Shown: positions 47,538-60,612, numbered from the stretch's first letter. The stretch is DNA of 64,000 nucleotides from Haemaphysalis longicornis (GCA_013339765.2 CM023456.1:90227516-90291515), one strand, 5' to 3'. Made by a program: numbers and translations. Notes: generated from the sequence alone by a model not told the origin.

Positions 47538-47700
47538 GCCTCCTCGATAGCTCAGTTGGTAGAGTGACTGCTCCGGTTAAGCGCTGGTCCCGGGTTCGAA
47601 TCATGGACCAGGACAAATTTTTCTTCAACTGCGAAGTTTCTGAGAAAGTTGTGTAGCTTTCCTTTGTAGCCGTATAGCTAGATTAGGTGGTTGTGGATGC
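47538..47700 (+). mobile_element. Ruka-like tRNA-derived SINE
   Basis: The head has TAGCTCAGTTGG (A box, 47548-47559) and GGTTCGAATC (B box, 47593-47602), 34 bases apart, as in tRNA genes. It is followed by ggaccaggacaaatttttct and tcaactgcgaagtttctgag, a body I associate with the tick SINE Ruka. It is not a tRNA gene: there is no acceptor-stem pairing and the anticodon arm is not formed. Its presence supports a tick origin. RNA polymerase III would transcribe it and a LINE would mobilise it. Confidence 0.7.
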
Positions 47701-47740
47701 CAAACTTTCCTTCATTTTCTTCTTTATCAGTCTTAAAGCC

Positions 47741-47830
47741 GAATTGTCTGCTTGCCTTCAGGGTGTCAAGGTAAGGTATCTGACCTGTGTAAAGACGATT
47801 CGGGTTCAAATCCTAGCTCTGCGGATACAC
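47741..47830 (+). mobile_element. possible second tRNA-like fragment
   Basis: GGTTCAAATCC at 47803-47813 fits the B-box consensus, but the expected A box upstream is weak (gtcaaggtaagg). It may be a diverged second SINE head directly after the Ruka-like copy. A similar isolated B-box-like ggttcaaatct lies near 50529. Confidence 0.25.
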
Positions 47831-49807
47831 ATCAATGAATTTGTTATATTCCTCTGCATTATTTTTCTTAGCTACAGTGAAGTACATTTTAGGCCATGTT
47901 ATGCACAGGGCACCTGAGCCACTGCACTTCACTCTTGGAACGCTCTTTTTTAAAGCAACCATTATTATTAAGAAGCGGATACAGTGCTGGCCGCCAGTAC
48001 TTTAGCTTCTAAAAATATTTTTACGCCATGTCGCCTAATTGGTTGAACACACTTGCCACTATGGGACTGGTAGTTCTGCCTCTCTGCCTTGCGCTGTCAG
48101 GTGTGGTTGTATGGCACTGTGTTTGTGCCTCTGTTATTGATCAGGAAGGCACTAGTTTCATTCGACTTCCTTCATTTTTTTTTCATTTCATTTAAGTAGT
48201 TTGTCAAACATTTGTTTTTTACCTTCATCACGGTATTTGTTTACGACTTTATACTAGGTAGTACAGGTACCCCGGCTCCCATCTGTCGGGACACTGCGTC
48301 TGTGGTTCTGTTGTTTTGACACTTGGCTTCGCCGGTGTTCTTTGATGTTTAGTTTAAGACACATACAAATAAAACACACGCGAAGATAATACATCAGAGC
48401 GAAAGACCGTAAAATACTGATTGATGGCAAAATGTTAACAGCAGCTACAATAGCTTCATCTTCCAATTTGTTACACTTATATGCAGTATTTTAGACAGAC
48501 TGCAGTGCGATCCTTCTTTTGAGGTGGCTCTCCAGATGCATGCCTAAAAATACTGTCTATAGCGAAAAATAACGTATTCTTGAGTACAGCCATTCCGTTC
48601 GGACTGCACGGAGTCAGTCGTGATATGAAATGTGCACCAGCAGTCGCAAAGAGAGGTAATTTCTTGTGCATATATAACAACGTCGCTGACAACGTGGGCT
48701 CCCAGTGTAGGGAAGTTATGGCGAATTTCAAAGCGTTATGACAAATTTCACCAATGTATGGTCACACATCACTCCGAAAGCTTATTTGCATCAACACGAC
48801 CTTTTTTTGTTTAAAAAAGAAAATCAGCTCATTTTTTGTTTAAAAAAAGAAAACAGAAATTCCGCGGGAGTCTAGTGCCAGAAAACATGAGCCACTAGAG
48901 ATTTGTTAAAGTTTTTCGCTCCCTTACTTTTTGTAAGCCATGCTGTGGCACTAGTTGAGAAAATGCATTAGCAATTATCCAATGCAATTTATTTCACTTT
49001 GTAACAAAGTATAATAAATATTTATACAAAGATTCAGCAGGTAACAGCTACTGAAATACCCTAATCAGTTTTATCTGTAGAAGATGTATTGAGTTTTATT
49101 TAAACGAAGCCCTTCGATATTCCATTGAGTTTTTTTATAGAAACATTGAGGACTTCATATTGAACGGACTCATCAGAAATGTGAATGTAAATGAAAAAGC
49201 ATAAAAGTAACCTACTGGCATTATTATTATATAGTTTCATAAATACAGTTGGCAGCTGTGGAAAAACATCCCTTCACAGGTATAATATTAATCCTGAATA
49301 GTTGCGTCAATTTTGTTCTCGAAAGTGTTTCAATAGACAGGGTTCATTACATTTTGTGTGGCGTCTTCTCAATACAAATCCTTTAGACGTTTTTATGACA
49401 AATATTAGGAACCCGTGAGTTTGAATAAAGTTTCTATTGACTGTATAAAAACTCAAGAGGAACTGAATTCAAACTCAAAAATCCGATTCTGCAAAGGTCA
49501 GTGGAGTATTCTGCTGTCATTTGTTTTGTTTTTATAGAGCCACAGTGATATACAAACTAAGCACTCCAACATTCGGAGGTTTGCGCGGCTACCTCGCCCA
49601 TATCGTACTCACGTGATGCGTTTACGTGTCGCGCGGCAACCACTATTCTCTAACATTTACCTTTCCAATTCACATTTTTGAGAAGTTGGCACATCAGGCC
49701 CTGAAAGCTCCCAATTTATTGCCAATGCCCCATGAGGTGGCATGTGTCACAAAGAAAGGAGCATCTAAGGTTTGACGAAAACTCGTCTCGTCGGGCGACG
49801 GATACAT
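47831..49807. other. unassigned sequence
   Basis: No gene or named repeat is recognised. AT-rich throughout. Confidence 0.5.
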
Positions 49808-49880
49808 AGTGTGAACAAGGCTTCGGTATGGAAGCCGAAACGTCTTGTTAGCCTTTTTAACTAAGCCTTTGGTCGGCGAT
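49808..49880 (+). mobile_element. Penelope-like terminus fragment with hammerhead-like core
   Basis: The stretch reads gtgaaca, a perfect 6-bp stem ggcttc/gaagcc (49819-49824 and 49831-49836) with a 6-nt loop, then gaaacgtc (49837-49844) and ggtcggcg about 28 bases later. The same order occurs in the fold-back insertion at 7776-8020. Relative to the hammerhead core CTGANGA the sequence has G at position 3 and C at position 8, two positions that pair with each other. No stem I pairing is visible. The element has no coding part here. Confidence 0.5.
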
Positions 49881-51252
49881 AACCACTTCCTTCAATTATG
49901 AAAGAAATGAGCAATGACGCAAACTACTTTTGTTCCCCTGCTGCAAATTATCTTGGTTGTTCGCGAAGTGATGTGCCCTAGGACCTTACTTGCTTCCTTG
50001 GAGTGTACAGTCCGTGAAGATCCGGCCAGCAGGTCGCAATGCTAACGTTAACGCTCAACCCACCGTGGAGTACTTCTGCGGCGTGGTGGCACCGCGCAGA
50101 GTTTATTTTCAGAGATGAGTAAGCCCCCCGAAGGAGTTACGATTTTTCAAAAAAAAAAAACTCCTGGTCCAGGATTTGTATGTTGCATTGCAAATATGTA
50201 TTAATAGACCCTGGATGCACGTGTATTACGTGGCTACAGTACTGGGGCGCAGAGTCAAAATGTTACATTGACTTTCCGGCTTATGCAACGATTCTGGAAA
50301 CCTTGTACATACTTTTTCCGCATTGCATATATAATTTTGTAGGCATACAGAGCTACTTTGTTACTTTTTGTTAGTAAAGTTACTTTTTCAAGCAAGTTTG
50401 ACCGTTTTTTTTATCTTTAGCTCTGAACATACGTTTTTGCAGAGAGATGTCTGAATTTCATAAAATAAAGACAAACAATGCCGTATAGCGTTGAGAGAAC
50501 GCCCCAAGACTTACCCCTGAGACCCTGGTTCAAATCTTATCCGAACGGGTCTGTGTATTTATTTCCGTTTTACACCGGCGATCATTTTCAATATTATATA
50601 ACAGCGACGACTTTCCGCTGAGTAGGGCTCTTAAGCCTATTGCCCCCAATAAAAGACGCAAACCTCAGAATAAACTACACCAAAAGCGGGAGGGCACATC
50701 CAGAGGACATATTCATGGCCCCTGATATAATCCGCTTAGGTGGGCCTATGTGCGCGCAGAAGCGTTCAGCTTCTCCGCTGGTAATCCTGTCTAGCTTTCG
50801 GTACAATCGGGTGAATGCCCCGGGGAATCTGGACATACAGCGTGTAGCCCGTTTTGAAGGATGAGCGCAGAAAACGTGAAGGATTTTGCCGGCACCTTGC
50901 TCAAGCGAACTCGAACATCATATGTCACCGCGTTGCTTTATCCCATCCGGGTGTTTTAGGAAATCTGTTTATATGAAAGTAGGATTTCTGAGTTACATCG
51001 CCTCGTCCATCAGTACCTCTATTAGGTGATTACATCTGCCTTATACGAAGCAATAAAAGGCGATATTGTGCCATTGAATCAAGAATTTACGTTGAGGCGA
51101 GGCCTTCAAGTTGAGCAACCAGGTTTTGACTACAAATGAGCATATGGATGGGTCTCGATAACCAGTAATAGTAGTTTTATATCAAACTCTCAGCGTAATC
51201 ATACGTAAGAAAAATTCGCGGTAGTCCCTTGCGTACGACCAAGGCGGGTATG
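49881..51252. other. unassigned sequence
   Basis: No gene is seen. It includes a run of 12 A near 50149. Confidence 0.5.
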
Positions 51253-51308
51253 GACGCGCTCGCTTTTATCACGGCGTGCGAGGGAGCGAGCGATCGAGCG
51301 TCCAGACC
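51253..51308. repeat. imperfect inverted repeat, CG-rich
   Basis: tggacgcgctcgc and gcgatcgagcgtcca pair with a small bulge around a ~28-nt centre that itself contains gcgagggagcgagcg. Confidence 0.5.
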
Positions 51309-52124
51309 GGCCGTTGTACTACATGCGATCACACAACGCTCGTGCAGAGCTAAGGTTAGTGAGGAGACGAAAGCGCATAACACATGATTTAAGGATATCT
51401 CAGAGCTACCACAGAATGTTAGCAATTCAGAATATCTCTAGCCCTTTAAAAAAAAGTGTAGAAAAAGGGAGAAATTTGCCGGTTTTCTCCCGCAGACCAG
51501 CGAGTTTCTGCCTTTAGCTCATTACTCGTAGCGCTCTCTGTACGGCCTCTACGAAGCATGGACACGGGGGAGCATACATTCTCCCTTGTCGCCTGAGGTC
51601 TGCCATCAGCGCTGACGCCGATAACAAAACCATTATTCGTTGCACAGTGGCTTTCGACGATCGGGCGTACACGATGGCCCTGTGCGACATCTCCCCTGTG
51701 GTGCTTCCTTGTCCTCTCACTGTCTTTTCTTTATCATCATGTACTCGCCACGCAAACGAGCAGTTCTCCGGCCGTGCGTTTTGTGGACATTCTGTGGTAG
51801 ACGCTGCGTGCTTTCTGGGTGCGACTCGCCGGCGCCCAGTTAAACGTTACCACCACATTTGTGGACGCTTTCTACTCACGGTCAAAGGTAAAAATCGGCG
51901 GCGATGATACCAAACTGTCTCTTTCTTCATTAACAAGCACGGACAGCAGCATATTGATGCAGCAGTTACCAACAACCGCACACACAAAAAAACCCACTCA
52001 GTAGCATTTCGGCCGGCGATCCCGAATGGCCACCAGACCATCGATGCGCTCTTCGCTAAAAGAGCGAAGCCAAGGGAACGAGTGTCGTTACTTGAGCATA
52101 CGTGTCGTACTGTTCCGTTACACT
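51309..52124. other. unassigned sequence
   Basis: No gene is called. Open frames of 60-86 codons on both strands overlap one another and show no motifs. Confidence 0.45.
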
Positions 52125-52570
52125 TTTAAATGCAGAGCATTTCTTTAACTCACGATGTCACCCGGCGTTGTCGGCGTGCCTCGGCGTCCGCAACAGCCGT
52201 TCCAGGTGCGCCCTCTCCCTCACTCCTCCTCTCCCGCATCACGCTACCCTCCTCGCTCTCAACAACAGGTCCGCACCCCTCCCCCTACACTATATAAAAA
52301 AATAATACTTACCGGCGCCTGGTTTCGATCCCACGACCCTGCGGGCGGAACGCAAGGTACATGGTGCCCTACCCACTGCGCCATAAAGCCGACACAGAAT
52401 GGAAGGCTGCGAACGCGCCTTATATCCTTGACTCATTCAAACTACGTCAAGAAGCTGCTGATACAACGCATTCACTACCACCAACTCCCCAAACACTAAA
52501 CGTTAACGCAATACACCCACCCCCTATGCGACGCATTTACTCGAGTCCCCCTCGCGGGGAGATGGGCCCT
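52125..52570. repeat. composite dispersed repeat with antisense tRNA-like promoter
   Basis: It starts with the hairpin aaatgcagagcattt, passes through a C/T-rich stretch, and contains on the minus strand TGGCGCAGTGGG (A-box-like, 52372-52383) and GGATCGAAACC (B-box-like, 52321-52331). It ends near ctcgcggggagatgggcc. The minus-strand head followed by an AT-rich stretch resembles a SINE embedded in a larger repeat. The start hairpin is related to those at 9511-9970. The predicted frames across it (up to 114 codons) are shadows of the repeat. Confidence 0.5.
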
Positions 52571-55259
52571 TTTTTTGTTCTTCTTTGAGCTATTCTACGG
52601 CTCCTTCCAAAACTTGAAACTAATAAAAGGTTGCAATAGCACGAGTTACATTTGACGAAACAACAAAACACAGCGGAGGCTTACGCATTGCTCTGGGTTA
52701 TTTAAAAAAAGTAAGCTCACTGTTCCTACTTGCGCGCTCTGCAATCAGCGTTAAAAATACTATGTAGTCGTTTACGATTTAGTTGTACTTTGTGATCCCG
52801 CGAACATCTGAAAAGTGTACTGTGTTGTGCAGCGTGTATGTATACTCGTATTATGCTTGCGCTGTTGTCTATTGCGTGTATTCTGCGTTGACAATGCCTT
52901 CAATGACGTTTATGTCACTGGGTTGTGCTATATTTCTTCCCAATTTCTTCCCGCCAGCGTGCAGCCGGTGCGGCGTCTGAAATTTTGCCTATATATACGT
53001 TAGGAATAGAGAAAACGCCTTGATGTAAGCGCCCACTGATAGTGGTGCTTAGTAGCTGCCCCTCCCCAACTTTGTATCTGCGTCGTCTATCCGTTATTTT
53101 AAACGTTTACGATTGCTTAACTTCAAGCTCGCTAGATGGTAAGCAGTGCCATCTCCTCGCTGGGGCGGATGGGGCGAATCCGTATTTCGTGCCGTCTGCA
53201 TTGCCTTTGCACTGAGATGCACGATTGCAGACGATCTGCGTTTTGATGCATCGGCTGTAGGGAAGTAAGACGACTAAAAACAACTAGTTGTTCCCTAAAG
53301 GCCGCATTAGATGCTTGTGATCTCATGTGTCAGTGAACGGCGGGAATTCAAGCGTTTGGGAAATAAAAGAAGCCTTTTGAATGCAAGCGTTATAACTTCT
53401 CGGTTTACAGCTGCGCGTTCGCACTAAACGCGTAGACGGAGCGCTTAGCGGGACGAATGCAGGAAGTCGCGCATATTTATACCATTGGCGTCATGGCTTG
53501 TTGACCCCTGTTGTGGTGCACGGTACATACGTTTTGGGGTATTTTAGCGCATTTTAAGAGCACACAAACACAGTAACCTACCGATTTGTACTTCCTCAAT
53601 CCTCAAACCGATCAGCTCGCTAGGCCTTTCTCGCATAACAAGCCTTGCTCGGGTAGCGCAGCCAGGGGAAGACCGCTCCGCCATCAGCCCACGAAAGGGG
53701 AGAAAGTTCCTCCACTCCTAGGGAGGGAAACGCGCTCCTACTTTTAAAAGAATATTTTTAGCTTCTTAGGGAGCAATATATAGTCGATTCCTGTTTAACC
53801 CTTAAGGGAGAAACTACTACACCTTTTTTTCTTACAGTTAGTGTGCATATCAGCGAAAAAATTCAAGGGCTAGAAACACACTTGCTACTGTTACAAAGCA
53901 CAAAAAAAAACAAGCTGCAAAAAACATGCTACAAAACACTATGAAAAAGGAGGTATCCTGTTTCATAGAGTGTTTTTGGGCAACGGCTCTGTCTTTTCCG
54001 GTATTACATGGCCAACAAAAGTGACAGATCTGGTAATTGTTTGTTTGTTCGTTTTGATTTAGCTTCGAAAAGACTTTTCCGAAAAAAGGTATTCCATAGT
54101 GTCCATCGTAGAAAGATGAATGCAGTGGATGCGCACAAGGACATTTTTCTTAAAAGGTAGAATAGCCCTCATACTATGCTTTGTGTTATTGGTGAATTGT
54201 TCGTCTTTTTTCTGGACTCAAGGCGAAGAACTGTTTGACGAAGCAATATATTTAAATAGCGTTGCGAGGACACTTTTCGCAATGTGTCATTTGCATTAAA
54301 CCAACGAGACTCCGTCGGGCGACATAAATTGTTTTCTTGGTTACAACACTTGACGTGGTTGCCCCACCTCGGAAGAACAAACCTATTAAGCACTCATAAA
54401 AGGTGTTAAATAAACAACCAGCAATGTCCTAGCGGGCACTTCAAAGAATACAAGAAAGAAACACTTTCGGAAAAATTACATTCACATCATAGCTCTTTCT
54501 CTTTTGCTGTTTATAGCAGTCGAGCCTTAATTAAAACAATATATCATTTACCTGCGTGTGGAGAAATTCGATTTTTAAACCGCCTTTCAAACCGCCAATG
54601 AACTACGGGCACCTCCGATGGAAGCCTAGCTTTGAGCGTAATATGCCATCCTTTGCTATTCTACCAAAATTATCGCTTGTCCAATTTAGACGTTTGTGTA
54701 TTAAATGAAGGGCTGTATACAATCCCACACTAATCAGCTTCAAACTCATTACATCCATAACGCTATTTTACCGGAAAGTCCGCCCCCGAGAACAACTAAA
54801 CCGTCGTGTTGGCGCTCTTATACTTTCGTTTCCCTTGCACCGCAAAACAAACACAAGGAAGCAAGCAAGCAAGCACTGGAACACGAGGGTCGCTGAAATA
54901 AAAGTGCTAAATCTCTTCTTGGTATATTGTAACGTTTCACGCACCGTATCCCGGAACGGAAGACTTCACCACCGTGCAATGTCGTAGCCAGTGCACAAAT
55001 TTATCGAAATATTCGCTGACTACAGAAACAACCACCGCGGTTTGCACCCCTTGCCGCCGTTTGCCACTATCAACATGCCATAGAGCAATCAAATTCTAGG
55101 CCTAAAAATCAATTCAAAGGCTTATAACACCGAGATACCTGCTAAGCAGAACACACAATAGCCCGCCAGCTGTGTGTAAATAGATGGCCCCCGATTCTAC
55201 GCCACAAGGGAGCGCCAGTGAGCCCCTACTCTTCCTCCTAATCGCAACTCTAGCTATGA
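52571..55259. other. unassigned sequence
   Basis: No gene is called. A short (AAGC)n run is at about 54855-54873. The minus-strand frame 54169-54393 (74 codons) has no recognised motif. Confidence 0.45.
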
Positions 55260-55511
55260 GCAGTTAAACATGCATCTGAGCAGCTCCGACCCCTCGGACC
55301 TTGTCGAGCGGGACTGGAGGGACAGGCAGCCGCAGGACATATTTGTCTTAGGGTGCCTCTCCCGGAATGGAGGCTCAAAGAACATCCTCCTGCTGCTACG
55401 TCCATAAAATCTCCCTCTCTATCTCTCTTCTCTCTCTCTCTCTCTCTCTCTTGCTCTCTCTCTCTCTCTTGCTCTCTCTCTCGCTCTCTCTCTCTCTCTC
55501 GCTCGCTCTCT
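55260..55511 (+). mobile_element. CT-tailed LINE, short 3' end
   Basis: A ~140-base segment with SSDPSDLVERD in one frame, a motif resembling the C-terminus of the CT-tailed LINE, is followed by ataaaa (about 55404) and an interrupted CT tract (55411-55511) with ttg and gct interruptions. It looks like a third, older copy of the LINE tail seen at 35075 and 37740. Confidence 0.45.
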
Positions 55512-58500
55512 GTTTACCCACTGAACGAACGTCCGTCCTGCCAAGTCAACTATCATGCTGAAATGGTGATGCTACTCGATATTTGAAATAAATGGCATGA
55601 CGTATCGCCTATGCCTTGCACTGCCGTGTGAGAACTCCTTGGGGTGGTCCATAAATTTTCACACCACACCTGCGAAATTGACATCTTTTTTACGCCACGC
55701 CATATTTTATTACTGCCTGAAACGATCGGTCAGTGTGTCAAGAGCATCTACAAGCAGTGGTTCTTGCAAGCCTTCGCTTCATTGCCGGTGTGTTCGGCAC
55801 CTCCCGTAATTACGGTTTTTGCGGTGGGTGAAGGGCCAACTTTAAGTGTTTAGAGTTCTATATGTAATAAGTACTTCTTTTATGTGGTGTAAATGAAAAA
55901 AATGACTACTTCAAGACTACTTCAGATGCGGGGCGTGTTGCGGCCAAACCAATTGGAGTGCACCATAGTGGTCAGAAGGCCGCTCCATAACGGTTCGGAT
56001 AAAAAGAAACTCGCGTGAGGTAGATGCCACGTGAAATAAATTTATTGCCTTATTAGTTTCGAACATTCAATAGCATCAGCGTGCATCTCCTGCTGTATAC
56101 TATAGAGTGTTTCTCCAACTCTTATAGTGACACAGCTTGCGCACATCAAGCACACAGAAATTCCAGCACGCATCTCAGCCAAAAGTACGCCCGGTTCGCA
56201 TTCTTTCTCGACCTTTGGAACGGAAGTGGTTGCGTGTATTGGGTATCTGCATTCATACACCTCCTCGAGAATTTTATTACAGGGCTAACGCGTGCTAGGT
56301 AGTGTGGAAAACATTAAAAGCAAGCATATTTGTGGCAATAAATTGTGCAGAATACATCGAACCAAGACTGCAGAGATAGCAGCTGAGAGATTAAAACAAG
56401 AATACAATGCATGGCGTTTCCTAACAACACGAGTGTCTTGTCTTGCAGGATGACTCCAAATAACGGAAACAGCATGATTTTCAGAATGAATTCTGTGTTT
56501 ACAGCTCGACGTTTTTAAACTGCCGGGAAGGGTTTGGTATCCTCGGTTCGTACAGCTAAGAGCCACTTTTGACGGAGTACTTCTCCTGCTCGAGTTCTCA
56601 TTGTACAAAGGGGAGTGCGCAATTATACTGGTAATGAAGAGCCGAAAAAACACGGCAGTCTTCAGTGCTTTCACAAGCGGCAACTTTCATTTCCAATGGC
56701 TTCATTTCGGAACCTCTGATCAATCGAGTCTGAAGAGTTCGTCGTTCCGGCTGAAGGGTCCTAATGCAACTAAGTTTTTAGAATGCTCTTGCATGCCTGT
56801 CAAATTTGTAGCGGCGGTGCAACAGAGAGGCTTTTTGATTTGTTCATGAAGGAAGGCACACTCGATGCGATTGCGAAAGGGGTAAATTAGTTTGCATTTT
56901 TTTCTCGTTACTTTTGGAGTAGGGAGCCCTATTGAGACAGGATCTTAGAAATTGGACGCCGGAAGCACAGTAAGTGCATCTCCTATTTCTTCAGTCCTGT
57001 GAGTCACAGTTCGGTTCAACTTAATTCGCTGGAATTTTTTGTTCTCCAAGGGTTCAAGAGGGGTTTATTCTTGGCGTGCTATATTAACAACGCTAAAGCA
57101 TCGATTGGGATAGGTGGTTGCAGTTGTGAAATAATACGGCCTAACATACGAGAGGACAGTAGACAACAACACAGGACAAGTTCTAAGTACAAACCTAATG
57201 ATTACATCACATAAACAACATTTACCTGAGAGATAAAGGCCACAAGGCAAAATAAAACCCCATATTATACAGGCTGTAGGGTTATGGGCTCTTCGGAACT
57301 GCTTTATCACCACTACACGTACAGTACAAGCCTCAGGTAGATATCGTTAAAAGTCGGCCCCTCACCTAAAGTGGTGTGATTATTGAAGGAAGGGGCTGAC
57401 TACCCAGAAAAGCACGAGGCAACGCTCTAAAACAAAATTGTGGAGTAAGTTTGCTTGAAGTAGTTCTTTGTGCCCAAGTTGGATGCTTTTTAACCTTTGG
57501 GAGGTTGACCTGATACAGTTTCATCCTAGAATCCCGAACAACCCTCTATTCGTTCATTTGCGTCAGTACGGGTGCAAACTAGAGCGTTCTTGCTCTTCTG
57601 AATCTTCGTGCATCAAAGGCATCCTCACTTCCCATTTCCACACACAGGCATTGTCCAATAGACCTGTTCATCTTTGGGCTAGTATAAAACTGGGTTAAAA
57701 TTGCGAATTAAAAATTTTACCCTCCCTAGTCACCCTTGCATCTTCGCCGCGGACCCGAATTTTATGTTATTCTACATCATAAGGAAGTCACTGTATTTTT
57801 TATTTATTCCGTCATGGCTTCCTAGGTAACCAATTTTTCTGGGAGTGAACGGTGAGGTTATATTGTAACTGCAATTGTGAACTGAAAGGAATCAAGTTTC
57901 TAGTTCAAGATTAGCAAAACTAGGCTGACGTACGTGACTCCACAATAGATAAGTCTAATTTTTACTCCACACAACTGAATAATGAACGAGCATTGCGAGA
58001 CTGCTGCAAAGACAAGCTGGCTTTAAAAGTACGCTAATTTACAAAGATTTTTTAGCACCTTTCCAACATATCGCAAAAGTAACAGGACCTCTGGAGATTA
58101 TGCAGGAAGCTTGAAGTTGCCTAACCTCCCAATCTTATTTTCTTACTCCACACTGTAAGCCACCATCGCTAGCCCTCTGCTTTCCGATGGGACACTACGA
58201 GACCCCTTGTCAGGCAGAAAAATAGCACAATAGGTTTTGCACAATTTAACAACTCAATCAAGACGCATCAGATTATGCCTGTGCTAGCCACTGGCAAAAA
58301 TGAAAGAGGCATCGGCAGGGAGGCGCAAATCTATGGAAAGTCACGAATGCACCATACCGCAGGAGCTTTTGTAAAGACTTATCCTTTCCTCGGAAAAATA
58401 CACTGTGAAGAAGACTTAGCAATAGCGATGGAATGCCGGTAGCTTTACACTAGGAAGATCGTATGTACTTGTGTGCCCCCGGATACGTTTAAATTGCATT

Positions 58501-59659
58501 CAAGAGGAAAATAGAAAAACTAGGTTCATAGACAGAGTTAAAATACTGGTGTGGTAAATTGCTGCACAGGGTATTGCCAGTTTAACTCGTGCACCTTTGT
58601 CATGAAGTGTGGTGTAAGATTGGTGCTCGACGACCTAATTCAGGCCACCTAATAATCAAGAACCCGCGCCGCAGTTTCAAACCAAAGAAGCTATTATTTT
58701 TCGACTTCATCTCAAAACCGCCGGCCGAGATGAAAATCAAGACCGCGTCATTTGTGAACGCCGTGCAATGCTTACGCCCCTTAGCGTCCTGCAGGTCTTC
58801 TTAAGGAAACAATTTAACGCTAGGAGGGGCGTGTGGGAGGTTATGTTTAAGGAGAAAAAGTTTAAGAAACGTTGACGTGCAGGTGATAAATGTGTATATT
58901 CGAACATCGAGTATTCATGATGATGACTCCTGGATATTTGTACCCGGCTACATCGATTCAGCTTCAGTAAGAAATGTTACACGGAAATGGTATAGTGTAT
59001 ACTTTTTGTCGGTTACAGCTGTCTATACAAACTTCGGCGTTCCCCGTTAAGCTCCTAGGTTGAATACTGTGAAGGTTAAGGATAAGAAGAGCCGGATGTC
59101 CCTGCTTTTTTTTATTAAACAAAACATTCATCTCCGAGCCGGGTACCTTTACGGGATTGCCCATTACGCCCACAATGTGGTTTATGTAAAATTAACCTAA
59201 CAAGGGCTCAAAAGAGATTTTTTGTAGAACTCCGGAGGTGCCGAGGATTTGAGTAGTCGAAGGCTCACGAATAAAGTCGGGTCTGACAAGCAAGTGCCAA
59301 TAAACCCCATTTTCCCTAAATCCGGAATATTATTAGATTTTTTCGTGGAAAAAACTAAAGGCAGCGCTTTCCTGTCATTGTTTTTTGCTCGACAAATTTT
59401 TGGCACTTTACCGAAATTTCCCCAAGAAGGAATTCTCTTCGCCATTTTCAAGCAACCGCTAACGGAGCCTCCAAATGACGTGAAAATAGGGTTAGATGAA
59501 TTTGCATCTGCCCGCCCCCTCCCAAGGGCATAGATCGCATTGATTTTGATAATTCGCTGCAGGCGCTAGGAACGCAAAATAGGTGTGACCATAAGGGGGA
59601 ACAAAATGAACCAAAACAAAAACCAAATGTCACGGCCTTGGAATAATTTCGCTCCTTAC
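55512..59659. other. unassigned sequence
   Basis: No gene is called. Near 57120-57190 the phrase gagaggacagtagacaac may belong to a dispersed repeat, but I cannot confirm it. The minus-strand frame 56285-56683 (132 codons) has no recognised motif. Confidence 0.4.
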
Positions 59660-59890
59660 CCTTGACAAAAAGGAGGTCGCGAGAAACTCTAGAATCGGCC
59701 TGAAATGTATGAACGCCGCTTGCCAGCACAACCTTCGTGTAAATGACGCGCGCTGACACCTGCTGTCCCAGCCAGATCTCGGAGTTGGCCAGACGGGTCA
59801 TCTTTCCCCTGAGGTATCCCTTTCTAATGGCTTTTTTCTTTCCATAGGTGGAGTGGTAGCCAAAAACGTAATTGACAAACAGTTCCCTTT
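59660..59890 (-). CDS. candidate internal exon, unknown protein
   Basis: On the minus strand a 231-base frame is bounded by a possible acceptor (tatgag, ending at 59891) and a good donor (AAGG followed by GTAAGG, intron starting at 59659). Both boundaries have the same phase, so the exon would be symmetric. It reads ELFVNYVFGYHSTYGKKKAI, RKGYLRGKMTRLANSEIWLG, QQVSARVIYTKVVLASGVHT and FQADSRVSRDLLFVKG. The mix of residues is protein-like and unlike its surroundings. I do not recognise the family. The acceptor has only a weak pyrimidine tract, so the 5' boundary is uncertain. Confidence 0.35.
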
Positions 59891-60612
59891 CTCATATGAC
59901 AGATGTGGTTTGAGCTTTGAAGTCATGTGCTCAGGAAACGTTGAGTGGCGGAGCGAGGGTGACGAATAATATCAATTTAACCCAGCATGTCCATGAGCTC
60001 CTACCTTTATACGATGTCAGAAGGCTGAGGCTCCTGTACAAATAGTCGCGACACCTTCCTTCATCTTCCTTACTCCCGTAAAGTACCCTAGTTCACAGTA
60101 AGAGGGAAGGTAGGCTTCAGTGCTTGTAAAGTGTGCGCTCCTGAGAGATGCGTCGGCGGTCGCAAAGGGAGGTGTCCCCTCAGAAACACTTACTGAAAAT
60201 ACCCTCACGACTCCTACTACCGAAACGATGTGCCTCCTTTTTTTTCACCATTCTGTCGATACATCAACCTGTTCTGGATGGCCTAAATGGAAAAGTCTTA
60301 ACTGGATCCGCTACAAGAGGTAGTATATATATATAACTTGTTTTTTTAAGTAACCTTTTTCTAAAAGGTGCGTGATGTATACCAAACCAATCATGAAATG
60401 GTGTGCTAGCGGGAGAGAGAGAGTAGAAAGGCAAAAGACGAAAGCAGAAACAAAAACCAGGAAAAACAGAATTCTTCCTTATCGACCTTTTTTGTTCGCC
60501 TACTTGAGCCCCCGAGACCACGAATAATAACCCATGATTTATTGCTCATAACTATATGAACAGGTCGAAAAAATTGAAGGACTTAAAGACACCTATGCGC
60601 TTTTTGTGTTCC
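59891..60612. other. unassigned sequence
   Basis: No gene or named repeat is seen. Confidence 0.5.

Noticed and set aside
47548..47602. tRNA gene
   Set aside because: A and B boxes are present but acceptor and anticodon stems do not form, and a SINE body follows.
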